A stretch of 64,000 bases of DNA from Bacteroidota bacterium (GTDB taxonomy: Bacteria; Bacteroidota; Bacteroidia; NS11-12g; UBA955), in NCBI GenBank assembly GCA_018333525.1, contig JAGXTF010000075.1, forward strand, positions 19,763 to 83,762, in the 5' to 3' direction. Made by a program: the position numbers and the translations under genes. Under the pieces are notes generated by a model, which was not told the DNA's origin, ran no database searches, and saw only the letters and a program-made list of their open reading frames with translations. The stretch's first letter is position 1, and the number at the start of each line of letters is the position of its first letter. Positions 34,750 to 43,500 of the stretch are shown here, one piece after another.

Positions 34750-34935
34750 GCTCTGCGGGCTGATGGGTCCAGTTTATCGTTAATTGTTTGGTGGACCAGC
34801 AGCTGCGTTCAATTATAATAACGCAAAACCCGTGCAAAAGATTTTATTAGAACATTGGAATTACATTTTAATGAAGAATTCCCATATCGTGAAAACAGTA
34901 GTGCGCTGTAAGTCAATTACTTCAATAAATATTAT

Positions 34936-36360
34936 TTATACTGTTTCTCCCAGACCACACAAATACATAGCAGCCATGCAAGCCATTTTGGGGTCTGAAG
35001 TTCTGGCCATCCAGGCCGCAATTGCTCCGGTGAGTGTATCTCCGCTGCCACCCTGCGAAAGTTCAGGCCCTCCGCTGCCATTAAATACGATAGAACCATC
35101 CGGACAAATCAATGCAGAATATTTGTCCTTAGCCAAAATATAGATTTGTTTGGATTGGCATACCTCTCTTGCCTTTTGAAATTTGTCTGAAGTGTGATTG
35201 AAAATCCCAAATAATCTGGTGAATTCTCCCGGATGCGGAGTGAGAATACTTCCGGGTAAAACATATTTCCAAAAGCCCTCATTTTCTGCCAGAATATTCA
35301 ATGCATCTGCATCCAGAATTACCGGTTTATTCCAGGTTTTGAGAATGATTTTCAGGAATTCCGTGGATTCTGAATCCAGTCCCAATCCGGGACCAATTGC
35401 AAGTGTGGTGAAATTTTTATCGTTTACATGAAATGCATTTTCAACAATTAATTTTTTTGCGATATGCATGGCCTTTGGAATATTCGCCAGGTATAATTTT
35501 GCTCCTGCCGGTGCAAATGCAGTGGTCAAACCTGCCCCATGTTGAATACAGGAATTTGCTGCCAGGGCAATGGCTCCGTGCATCCCATTGTTGCCGCCGA
35601 TGAGCAAAACATGTCCTGAATTACCCTTGTGTCCGTGTTCCGGTTTTTGGGGAATTGCCCGTAAAATATTTTTTATGTGTTGGGCTTCTGCAGATAAAAA
35701 ATATTCCTCTGTTGGAGCATCCTTGATTTTTATTCCCGCATTTGCAATTCGGAAACTAATTTTATTTTCCGGATAAAAAAATGAGGGTTTGGGAGCTTCA
35801 ATGGTATAAGTTATTTTGGAATGTACAAAAGAGTTGTAGGGCTGAAAACCTTTATCCAGAAGGCCGCTTGGCATGTCAATGGAATAAACGGTACCGCTAA
35901 AGTTGTTGATGATTTGAATGCATTTCAAAAACAAATCAGTAGCAATATGCTGCATTCCGGTTCCAAAAATGGCATCCAAAACTATGTCGCATTTTTCGAA
36001 ATCAAGCTGATTCGGATCTTCAATATCTTGCACCAGATCAGCTTTATATTGCATCAATAATTGGTAATAAAAGGTATGATCGGCAGAGATATTTTTGCCG
36101 AAAATAGTTCTATATATTTTTACATCAAAACCATCGCGAAGCAGCATGAGAGCGATACATAAGCCATCTCCACCATTATTTCCGGGACCGCAAACTATTG
36201 CAATTTTTTGCCTTGCATTTAATTCAGGAATTAATTTATTATAAATCCCACGAGAAGCTCTTTCCATTAAATCAATTCCCGAAATGGGTTCTTCCGCAAT
36301 GGTTTTTGCATCGCATTCCCTCATGGTATTTCCCGTTAAAACCGGAATCAGAAAGTCCAT
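34936..36360 (-). CDS. nnr: bifunctional NAD(P)H-hydrate epimerase/dehydratase
   Basis: 474 residues. N-terminal YjeF_N epimerase domain (about 1-210, with GPGNNGGDG at 58-66), C-terminal ADP/ATP-dependent dehydratase of the ribokinase fold (about 235-474, with GPGLGL, LDADALN, TPHPGE and QGGSGDTLTG). It repairs hydrated NAD(P)H. The frame stops at CGLGETV, roughly 25-30 residues short of the usual end, and what follows is the repeat-rich spacer, so the C-terminus may have been lost. Its start overlaps the lipid-kinase gene by 13 bp; last gene of the operon. Confidence 0.9.
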   Translation of the reverse strand: MDFLIPVLTGNTMRECDAKTIAEEPISGIDLMERASRGIYNKLIPELNARQKIAIVCGPGNNGGDGLCIALMLLRDGFDVKIYRTIFGKNISADHTFYYQLLMQYKADLVQDIEDPNQLDFEKCDIVLDAIFGTGMQHIATDLFLKCIQIINNFSGTVYSIDMPSGLLDKGFQPYNSFVHSKITYTIEAPKPSFFYPENKISFRIANAGIKIKDAPTEEYFLSAEAQHIKNILRAIPQKPEHGHKGNSGHVLLIGGNNGMHGAIALAANSCIQHGAGLTTAFAPAGAKLYLANIPKAMHIAKKLIVENAFHVNDKNFTTLAIGPGLGLDSESTEFLKIILKTWNKPVILDADALNILAENEGFWKYVLPGSILTPHPGEFTRLFGIFNHTSDKFQKAREVCQSKQIYILAKDKYSALICPDGSIVFNGSGGPELSQGGSGDTLTGAIAAWMARTSDPKMACMAAMYLCGLGETV

Positions 36361-37229
36361 ATATTCAGACTTTTGGGAATAACATGTACTTCTGCCAGCT
36401 TACTTACAAATCCTATTGCTTCTCCATCGACATGCATGGGTTTTCGACCTTCAAATTCCATCACAAAACTCGCACCGCTAATGCGATAAATATCCGGGCT
36501 TTTTGAAACCGTATTTGACGCAAAGCGAAAACCGAGAGATGGAATTTTTACCGGGCTCATTTTTTTAAAAATTACTGCATTTAAAGTTCCATCATCATCA
36601 CGCGCACCGGATTCAACGCGAAAATTATTTCCCCATTGGCTGCCATTGCAAAAATCTACCATCCAGGTTTCACCCTGCCATATGCTGTTTTCATTGCTCA
36701 CCACGGCTTCAAATGGCTCCATTCTCAGATTGCGCACCACAGTGGTGGTATAGCCGCGCAATCCACGGCGTTTGGTACCCTTAAATGCGTGGCTGATTTT
36801 TGCGGCAAATCCAATTCCCGCAATATTCAAAAAATGTATGCCATTGATGGTTCCGGTATCGCGTTTGCTGATTTGTGGATTCTCTATTATTTCCAGTGCT
36901 TTATTCCATTTTAAAGGAATGCTGTGATGCCTTGCAAATCCATTTCCTGAACCCAGCGGAATCATTGCCAGTGCAGTATCCGTTCCCAATAATTGTTTGC
37001 TGATGAGATTTAAAGTTCCATCTCCGCCACATCCAAATACCGCTTCAAAATTATGCTTTGCAAGATCCGCGGTGATTTCGCTAACTTCTTCGGAACTTCT
37101 GGTTTTATATAGCGCTTTCGGATTGTTTTTTTGTAAATAATGGATTAATTCAGTGGCCTGTTTTCTTGAAGCCACAGTTCCCGCTTCCGGATTGATGAGA
37201 AATGCAATTTTATTGTGTTTCAAATTCAA
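36348..37229 (-). CDS. diacylglycerol/lipid kinase family protein (YegS/LCB)
   Basis: 293 residues, DAGK catalytic domain. NPEAG (13-17), the nucleotide-binding GGDGT (68-72) and PLGSGNGFARH are present. Phosphorylates a lipid alcohol such as diacylglycerol, undecaprenol or a long-chain base; the substrate is uncertain, though sphingolipid-type substrates are plausible in Bacteroidota. It begins in an ATGA overlap with the DUF4159 gene (37226-37229) and runs 13 bp into the nnr gene, so expression is coupled. Confidence 0.88.
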   Translation of the reverse strand: MNLKHNKIAFLINPEAGTVASRKQATELIHYLQKNNPKALYKTRSSEEVSEITADLAKHNFEAVFGCGGDGTLNLISKQLLGTDTALAMIPLGSGNGFARHHSIPLKWNKALEIIENPQISKRDTGTINGIHFLNIAGIGFAAKISHAFKGTKRRGLRGYTTTVVRNLRMEPFEAVVSNENSIWQGETWMVDFCNGSQWGNNFRVESGARDDDGTLNAVIFKKMSPVKIPSLGFRFASNTVSKSPDIYRISGASFVMEFEGRKPMHVDGEAIGFVSKLAEVHVIPKSLNIWTF

Positions 37230-37960
37230 TTGTTAAAGGAATATTGAATCAGATTTGCACCCATTTGCAATGCTTTAGCGCGAATGGTTTCCGGATCGTT
37301 ATATACCTCGGCATCTTCCCAACCATTTCCCAAATCGCATTGGTAATCATAAAAACAAACCAACCTCCCCTCATGGATCAAACCAAAGCCCTGTGCAGGT
37401 TTGCCATCGTGCTCATGCACTTTAATCAGTCCGGTTGGGAATGAATAGGATTGGTTATAAACCGGATGTGAAAATGGCAATTCCACAAACTGCAATTCGG
37501 GAAAAACTTTTTTCATTTCCTTGCGAATATATTTATCCAATCCATAATTGTCGCAGATGTGCAAAAAGCCACCGCTGGTAAGATAGTTGCGCAGGTTGTT
37601 CGCTTCTGCATCTGTGAATATTACATTGCCATGGCCGGTCATAAAAACAAAACTGTAATTAAATATATCCGGAGACCCTGCATCCACTTGTTGCTCTTCC
37701 GGATCTATTCCAGTGCCAATATTACGGTTACAAAAAACCGCCAGATTTTTTAAAGCTGTTCTGCTGCTATACCAATCTCCGCCTCCATTGTATTTAAGTC
37801 TGGCGAGCTTCACAGAATATGAAGCCTGTTGCTTCGAAGCTGCAATAAAGGCTACACCGGTAAATACAGCTACTGCGGATATCCAAAACCACTTTTTATT
37901 AAACGGAATCATCACCAAAGCGAATTTAACTGTTTTTAAGGAATCCTGTAAAGATTTCAT
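37226..37960 (-). CDS. DUF4159-domain protein
   Basis: 244 residues from ATG 37960. One membrane segment near 23-42 (WFWISAVAVFTGVAFIAA), then a DUF4159 domain (about 50-244) of Rossmann/GATase-like shape with FVFMTGHG and GGFLHICDNYG. The start was chosen because its ATG overlaps the previous stop in ATGA (37957-37960). A longer start at 38065 would overlap that gene by more than 100 bp. Function unknown; DUF4159 proteins often accompany MoxR/BatA-like genes, absent here. Confidence 0.8.
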   Translation of the reverse strand: MKSLQDSLKTVKFALVMIPFNKKWFWISAVAVFTGVAFIAASKQQASYSVKLARLKYNGGGDWYSSRTALKNLAVFCNRNIGTGIDPEEQQVDAGSPDIFNYSFVFMTGHGNVIFTDAEANNLRNYLTSGGFLHICDNYGLDKYIRKEMKKVFPELQFVELPFSHPVYNQSYSFPTGLIKVHEHDGKPAQGFGLIHEGRLVCFYDYQCDLGNGWEDAEVYNDPETIRAKALQMGANLIQYSFNN

Positions 37961-39228
37961 ATCCCAATTCCATAGAAAAGGTAAACCCCTGCAAAATTTG
38001 AGAAGATGGACCAGAGCAATGGAATTACAGACGCATATTTCATCCATTTCTTGTTGGGATACCAATGAAATAATATAACAATTGGGATGATTAGAAAAAA
38101 CTGATAATCCAGACTATATCGGGAGGCAAACTGCACCCAACCCGGACCCATTATACTGAATACCAATAATGCTATACAGACGGAAGAAATCAACGATGTA
38201 ACAAACAGCCAGTTCAACATTAATTTCGTTTTCCATTGAAAGAAAATCAATATCACCGCAGGAATTAAAAATAAGAATACAGGTGAATTCCACAAAAGTC
38301 CGAAACCGTCATAATCCATTAGCAGCAAAGGGAATGCGGCCTGAAACTTTGGAAATTTCAATACTTCTATAAAAAAGTTTTCCGGAATATAGTGAAAGGA
38401 AAAAAATCCAAAATTCTCAAAATTCTCTTTAAAATAAGGATGAATATTTTGATAATACAATCCATTGTTCATTACATCTCCAAAGCGTGCATAATTGTAC
38501 CAGCCGTTTAGAATAAAGGCAAGAAGTATTGGAATACCAAAGGAAATACTGTGTTGAAACCATTTAATTTTTCCAAATTTGTAAGCATAAATACACACAA
38601 AAAAAGGAATGGAAAATATCAGGTGATTTCTGGAAAAAACTGCCCCTGCAAATAACAAACCTGAAAGCAGAATACCAGTTTTCCCTTTTGCAATTAACAA
38701 CATATAAATAGAGGTAAGCAATACCAGTTGCGCTACTACCTGGGCAAAAAACCAAACCGAACTGTTCATGGACATGTAGAAATGTACAGTGCCCAGTCCC
38801 CAAAATATTCCAAACCAGGCAATGAGATTATCAGAAATATTCAGTTGAAACCATTTCGCCATTTGTTTCAATACGAGCATAAAAAATAAAACATTTAAAA
38901 AGCCAATGATGGAAACAATGAGATCATCGGGAGTATTTAAGCCGAAAATGGCCACCCAAGGCATATAAATAATGGCTGGAACCGGAGGCCAGTACAGGTA
39001 GTTCTTGCCATGGAATTCGCTGAGATCATGGCAGTCCGGATAGGCAGGACAACGCACATCGGTATGGCCATGAAGAAATGAGTAGGCTAAATCTTTGAAA
39101 TAGTGAAATCCGTTGGATTCTGTTCTAAAATGAAAATACTCCGGCAAGAATATTCCGGAATAAAATAACCATACCAATAATGCAACTAAAATGAATTTCA
39201 GATAGTATGGAATGGGAATCATTTTCAT
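37957..39228 (-). CDS. polytopic membrane protein, GT-C-like
   Basis: 423 residues with about ten hydrophobic helices. The first long external loop contains HDLSEFHGKNYLYWPPVPA (about 67-85), the pattern of GT39/mannosyltransferase-like GT-C enzymes that use lipid-linked sugars. No unambiguous catalytic DE pair is seen, so enzymatic activity is unproven. It follows uppP by 48 bases, and uppP recycles polyprenyl phosphate, the carrier that GT-C enzymes need. Coupled to the DUF4159 gene downstream through ATGA. ATG at 39222 is an alternative start. Confidence 0.7.
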   Translation of the reverse strand: MKMIPIPYYLKFILVALLVWLFYSGIFLPEYFHFRTESNGFHYFKDLAYSFLHGHTDVRCPAYPDCHDLSEFHGKNYLYWPPVPAIIYMPWVAIFGLNTPDDLIVSIIGFLNVLFFMLVLKQMAKWFQLNISDNLIAWFGIFWGLGTVHFYMSMNSSVWFFAQVVAQLVLLTSIYMLLIAKGKTGILLSGLLFAGAVFSRNHLIFSIPFFVCIYAYKFGKIKWFQHSISFGIPILLAFILNGWYNYARFGDVMNNGLYYQNIHPYFKENFENFGFFSFHYIPENFFIEVLKFPKFQAAFPLLLMDYDGFGLLWNSPVFLFLIPAVILIFFQWKTKLMLNWLFVTSLISSVCIALLVFSIMGPGWVQFASRYSLDYQFFLIIPIVILFHWYPNKKWMKYASVIPLLWSIFSNFAGVYLFYGIGI

Positions 39229-39276
39229 TTTTATACAGATTGGTGTATATAATTTACCTGCGAAATTCCGGTAAAA

Positions 39277-40044
39277 TCAACGCATCCAAAGGAATGCCAA
39301 AAAAGCACATCCAACAAGGATACGGTAGATTCCAAATGCTGCAAAACCTTGTTTTTTTACCAGATTAATAAAGAATTTAATTGCAATTACAGCAGTAATA
39401 AAACTGAGTACATTTCCGATGGCGATATCCTTCAACTGTGATTCAGAAAGTACATCCCAATTTTTGAGTAATTTATACAGACCAGCTGCGGTTAGAGTTG
39501 GCACAGCCAGGAAAAAGGAAAATTCTGTAGCCGCAACTCTGTTTAATTTACAACCCAATGCACCGGCAATACTTGCGGCACTTCTGGATACCCCCGGAAT
39601 CATGGCAATGCTCTGTACAATGCCAATCACAACTGCATCCTTGTAACCCATTCCGTCTACCGTTTTTTCACCACCAGGAAGTAATTTCTGGATAAACAAA
39701 AGAAAAATTCCAATGATAATTAGCGTGAATCCAACAATCACGGGTGTTTGTAGCATTTGTTCCAGAAAATCATCCAACAAGAGACCAAGAATGGCAGCGG
39801 GTATAAAACCTACAAGAAGTTTTAAATAGAAGGAATAGCTTTTGAAATTAAAAAATCTGCGCCAATAAAGGAAAACCACCGCTAAAATGGCTCCAAACTG
39901 TACGGAAATAATATAGGTATCGATATTCTCCAGCCTGAGCCCCAGTACTTCTCCGGTCATCATCAAATGACCTGTGGAACTTACGGGCAGGTATTCGGTA
40001 ATCCCCTCAACTATAGCGAGGATCAGGTTTTGCAACCAGGTCAT
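39277..40044 (-). CDS. uppP: undecaprenyl-diphosphatase UppP
   Basis: 255 residues, about seven or eight helices. Signature EGITEYLPVSSTGH (13-26), with the catalytic Glu residues, and PGVSRSAASIAGAL in the second repeat. Dephosphorylates undecaprenyl diphosphate at the inner membrane, recycling the lipid carrier for peptidoglycan and other polymers, and gives bacitracin tolerance. Its start overlaps the DUF3098 stop by 4 bp (40041-40044). The order ftsX-DUF3098-uppP is conserved in Bacteroidota. Confidence 0.95.
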   Translation of the reverse strand: MTWLQNLILAIVEGITEYLPVSSTGHLMMTGEVLGLRLENIDTYIISVQFGAILAVVFLYWRRFFNFKSYSFYLKLLVGFIPAAILGLLLDDFLEQMLQTPVIVGFTLIIIGIFLLFIQKLLPGGEKTVDGMGYKDAVVIGIVQSIAMIPGVSRSAASIAGALGCKLNRVAATEFSFFLAVPTLTAAGLYKLLKNWDVLSESQLKDIAIGNVLSFITAVIAIKFFINLVKKQGFAAFGIYRILVGCAFLAFLWMR

Positions 40045-40322
40045 TCGGCTGCGTTATCTTCTTGTTTCTTTTCGCGATAAAAAATGGCGACAAATCCGAG
40101 ACAGAATCCCAGGATTACCACTATAGGTGCAACTGTTGTGCGACGCATATCATAAATATCTCCGCTTTTGCCAGACATAATGATAAAGCCAAGCGTAATA
40201 ACTGCCAAAGAAATCGCAGTGAAAATATAATTCATTTTGCCAAACAAGAAAGGAGCTTTGGAGAGGTCCTTTTTTGCATGAGTACCGGTTTGAACTTCCT
40301 GTTTGTGTTTGTTGGTGTGCAT
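40041..40322 (-). CDS. DUF3098 two-helix membrane protein
   Basis: 93 residues: basic cytosolic N-terminus (1-28), helices at about 31-50 and 64-83, charged C-terminus. It has the DUF3098 features (PFLFGKMNYIF, short periplasmic loop with YDMRRTTVAPIVV). Function unknown, but it is invariably found beside ftsX and uppP in this phylum, suggesting a cell-envelope or division role. Overlaps ftsX by 1 bp and uppP by 4 bp. Confidence 0.88.
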   Translation of the reverse strand: MHTNKHKQEVQTGTHAKKDLSKAPFLFGKMNYIFTAISLAVITLGFIIMSGKSGDIYDMRRTTVAPIVVILGFCLGFVAIFYREKKQEDNAAE

Positions 40323-41209
40323 CAGTATAAATTTTCGATTTTACTGCGAAGATACTTACGGGTACTGAACCATGCACAAATAATCGCCAGGATTATTCCA
40401 AAAATCGCTATTCCGGTAAAAACGATTACGGCATATTGCCAGTTGATAAATGCCGCAAACTCGCGCATGGTGCCGAATTCCTTCCAAACATAGTGCAATC
40501 CGTACAGAATTCCTGCAAGGGCAAAACCGGCAATGGGGATGGCCAATAAAGCATGTTTGAGAAACTTCAATAAAAACGGTCGTACAATGAAAGAATTGGT
40601 GGCCCCAACCAACTGCATGCTTTTGATTATAAAGCGATTGGCGAATATGCTCAGCCTGGTACTGCTATTGATCAGGCCGATGGCGATAAGTGTAAATAAT
40701 ATTACAAGTACAAGAAGTATCCACTGGATTCGGTTTACATTTTTGTTAACGGATTCCACCAGATTTTTTTGGTAGACTACATCTTCAATAAAAGGGAAAG
40801 ATTCAATTTCTCTGGCAACCGTTGCAATATTTGCCGGCTGTGCTTTTTCAGCCTTGAAGAATACTTCCAGGGATAATGGCAATTCAGATGCTTCCACATA
40901 TTGCATGAAATCATCATCGTATTTATCACCCATTTGTTTCAACCCTTCTTCGCGGCTCACAAAATGACTGCGTTTCAGCCAGTCTTTTGTTTTCAATTCG
41001 TTTTCGAATTTGAAAACGGTTTGTTCAGAAACGCTGTCTTTGAAATAAATATCGATTCCGGAACCTTCAATAAGGCTGCGTGAAAGGCCATTGAAACCCA
41101 GTACGGAAAAGCCGAGAAGACCCAGCATAAACATGACCAGTGCCAGGCTCAGAATGCTTGGAAAAACCGAGGGTTTGCGTCTTCTAATTTTAGGAGCGGT
41201 TTCAGTCAC
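40322..41209 (-). CDS. ftsX: cell division protein FtsX
   Basis: 295 residues. Cytosolic N-terminus rich in Lys/Arg, TM1 about 20-40, a periplasmic domain (about 45-165) with DIYFKDSVSEQTV, then three helices (about 168-188, 215-240, 265-288). FtsX with the FtsE ATPase activates periplasmic amidases in septal peptidoglycan splitting. FtsE is not in the window. The start is GTG 41209. First gene of the leftward run; 41210-41357 is the divergent promoter region. Confidence 0.92.
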   Translation of the reverse strand: MTETAPKIRRRKPSVFPSILSLALVMFMLGLLGFSVLGFNGLSRSLIEGSGIDIYFKDSVSEQTVFKFENELKTKDWLKRSHFVSREEGLKQMGDKYDDDFMQYVEASELPLSLEVFFKAEKAQPANIATVAREIESFPFIEDVVYQKNLVESVNKNVNRIQWILLVLVILFTLIAIGLINSSTRLSIFANRFIIKSMQLVGATNSFIVRPFLLKFLKHALLAIPIAGFALAGILYGLHYVWKEFGTMREFAAFINWQYAVIVFTGIAIFGIILAIICAWFSTRKYLRSKIENLY

Positions 41210-41335
41210 AACGCGAAATACCGCCGTGATTGAATTTTAAACAAAGAAAGTTATCCTCAATGTGCGCATTACGTCATTAGATGAACTTACACGGATATGA
41301 TGAGCAAAGGCTAAATGTATTCGGTGTATATTCTA

Positions 41336-41343
41336 TAAATTCG
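41336..41343 (+). promoter_or_regulatory. variant -7 box (TAnnTTCG) of the 41358 gene
   Basis: TAAATTCG, 14 bases before ATG 41358; one mismatch to consensus. Confidence 0.3.
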
Positions 41344-41357
41344 CCGCATAAAATTTT

Positions 41358-41891
41358 ATGACAGATTATCCAATTGGCACCAGAATTAAACATCCCAGTA
41401 AAGGCGAGGGTGTAATTATGACCGATACCGGCTCCTCTTACAGAATCTTTTTTTCTCCGGAATCCATACTTGAAATAGGAAAGGGCTTTGCCGGATTGGA
41501 ACTGATTGAACTGGGCGCTCCTTCCGAAGCTCCTCTGAGTATGGAAAATATTGAAGAAGCACTGAAAAATATATTGGTAAAATACAGCGACTTCAGTGGA
41601 AAAGCGGAACTTGGAGGAAAATGGATAAAAGGCAATCTTGTCTTTGAACCCAACGATGCTTCCCTATCCGGTCATGAAATTCCGATTGAAACATTTTTTC
41701 ATAAAGTGGTAATGGTGCGCGACAGGCTTAGGGTGCTGGAACAAAACGTCAACAGCCATTCCAAACTGGATGATGAAGATAAGGTAAATCTGCAGCAATA
41801 TATTACCAGAGTATATGGCAGCCTTACGTCCTTTAACTTTCTTTTCAAAAACAAAAGCGACCATTTTGTGGGCGAATCTTCTAAAAAATAA
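41358..41891 (+). CDS. conserved hypothetical protein, KOW/tudor-like start
   Basis: Not firmly recognised. 177 residues, soluble. Residues 4-50 (PIGTRIKHPSKGEGVI) resemble the small beta-barrel seen in CarD/UvrD-tail-type 'G..V.H...G.G.V' domains. A mixed middle domain (about 60-125) and a C-terminal helix pair (130-165) follow. It may bind nucleic acid or RNA polymerase, but only by analogy. Followed after 12 bases by the DUF4139-like gene, so probably co-transcribed. Confidence 0.65.
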   Translation: MTDYPIGTRIKHPSKGEGVIMTDTGSSYRIFFSPESILEIGKGFAGLELIELGAPSEAPLSMENIEEALKNILVKYSDFSGKAELGGKWIKGNLVFEPNDASLSGHEIPIETFFHKVVMVRDRLRVLEQNVNSHSKLDDEDKVNLQQYITRVYGSLTSFNFLFKNKSDHFVGESSKK

Positions 41892-41903
41892 ATAAATAAA
41901 CTT

Positions 41904-43478
41904 GTGAAATATTCCATCTTTTCCGGCTTCCTGTTCCTGTTTGCAATAAGCTGCAAGGCCCAACCTGCACTAAAAACCAAAGAAGTTTTTATGTACAAAA
42001 ACGGTTTTACCTATGTGCATGCCACCGGCTCTGTGAATACATCCAATGGACAATTTAAATTTCCTGAAAAGGAAATTCCAAATGCATTATTCGGAGCCTT
42101 TTGGTTCGAGTCTCCGGGAGGAATTCAATTCGTGCTACGCCAGATAGACTCTACGGAGAAGCCAATAAAATCGCCTGCATTGGAAGATATTTTTGCAGCC
42201 AATGTTGGTAAGAAAATAAAACTCACCAATTATTTATCCAAAGAAAGTTCGGTGATTGAAGGAACGATTTATTCCGTTTATCCGAAGAGCGAAACAGAAC
42301 AGGAATACAATTACAACCGCAGCGTGGCCGTGATTCAAACTGCCACCGGAATGATGGTTTTAAACCAGCAAATGCTATTGAGTATTTACCATGTGGAATT
42401 CGAAAATGGATCTCAATTAATTCCAACCAAAAAAATGGGAGAGCCAAAGTTGGTGGTCCAATTTAAAAAGCAAGACAAAACACAGGAACTGGGCATGGTA
42501 TACCTGGAACACCATGAGTCCTGGTCACCGGCATACAGGTTGGTGTTGGAAAGCGATAAAAAAGCGCATTTAATTTTGAGTGCGGAAATACGTTCCGGAA
42601 CTCTGGATATTCAAAATGCAGATTTGAATCTGGTAGTTGCAGCACCCAATATTTATTCAGCATATATGCCGAGCAGCCTGGTTGGAAATGTAAACTGGGT
42701 GCCCACTCCGGCAGGTAAATATGGTTACGGGGATAACAGGGTTTCACTCGCAAATAGTTCGAGCGAATCAAATGATATTGCGATTTCTGATACCAAAGTA
42801 GAAGATTATTTTATTTATAAAATCAGCAATTTTAATCTGCAAAAAAATCAAACTGCATTGGTGCAAATTCAGGAAGGAGAAATTAACACCGAACAATATT
42901 TCCAGTCAGTGTTGCCAGAGGTAAATGAATATTCGGCACCTTATACAGATGTTTATGGGGAATTACCGAAATATGATGTTTTTCATATGTTGAAATTCAA
43001 AAACAATTTAAAACAACCACTCACTTCTGCACCTGTTTTGATTGAATCCAAAATTTCAGGTGGAGGAAATTTGGTGATGTCTCAACCCATATTAAATACT
43101 ACTGTTGTGGGAGGAGATTGTTATCTGAACATTGCAAAATCTCTGGATATTCCGTTGACCATGAAGGAAACTGAAAAATCAAGAATTTCCAATGCAAAAA
43201 TAGTTGAAAATAAAACAGAAGTTGTGCAATATGATAATATCACAATGGAAAGTAATATGCACATGGAAAATCAAGGTGAAAAGGAAGTAGTATTAAAGGT
43301 TTCCAGAATGGTATTTGGCAATCTGCTAAAATGTGATGTAGATTGGAAAATTACATCAACCAAGCCCAGATATGGATCTTCCAATCCAGGGAATATGGTG
43401 GAATGGGAAATAAAATTAAAACCTGGGGAGAAAAAAGACATTACTTATTCTTACCAATATTATTTACGGGTCTATTAA
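41904..43478 (+). CDS. DUF4139-like secreted protein
   Basis: 524 residues. Signal peptide about 1-20; Cys in SCKAQ makes a lipoprotein possible. The central region has HHESWSPAYRLVL (about 203-215), followed by strand-rich repeats and a final W-E-I-K-LKPGEKKDITYSYQY, both typical of DUF4139 domains. The start is GTG 41904. DUF4139 proteins have no agreed function and are probably periplasmic or surface-associated. It sits in an apparent operon with the 41358 gene and, after 22 bases, the exonuclease gene. Confidence 0.72.
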   Translation: MKYSIFSGFLFLFAISCKAQPALKTKEVFMYKNGFTYVHATGSVNTSNGQFKFPEKEIPNALFGAFWFESPGGIQFVLRQIDSTEKPIKSPALEDIFAANVGKKIKLTNYLSKESSVIEGTIYSVYPKSETEQEYNYNRSVAVIQTATGMMVLNQQMLLSIYHVEFENGSQLIPTKKMGEPKLVVQFKKQDKTQELGMVYLEHHESWSPAYRLVLESDKKAHLILSAEIRSGTLDIQNADLNLVVAAPNIYSAYMPSSLVGNVNWVPTPAGKYGYGDNRVSLANSSSESNDIAISDTKVEDYFIYKISNFNLQKNQTALVQIQEGEINTEQYFQSVLPEVNEYSAPYTDVYGELPKYDVFHMLKFKNNLKQPLTSAPVLIESKISGGGNLVMSQPILNTTVVGGDCYLNIAKSLDIPLTMKETEKSRISNAKIVENKTEVVQYDNITMESNMHMENQGEKEVVLKVSRMVFGNLLKCDVDWKITSTKPRYGSSNPGNMVEWEIKLKPGEKKDITYSYQYYLRVY

Positions 43479-43500
43479 CACATAAAAAAGGAGGGAATAA

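Noticed and set aside
34681..34800. GC-rich structured stretch considered as a tRNA
   Set aside because: No acceptor stem, T-loop or anticodon arm can be built from it; the stems seen do not have tRNA geometry.
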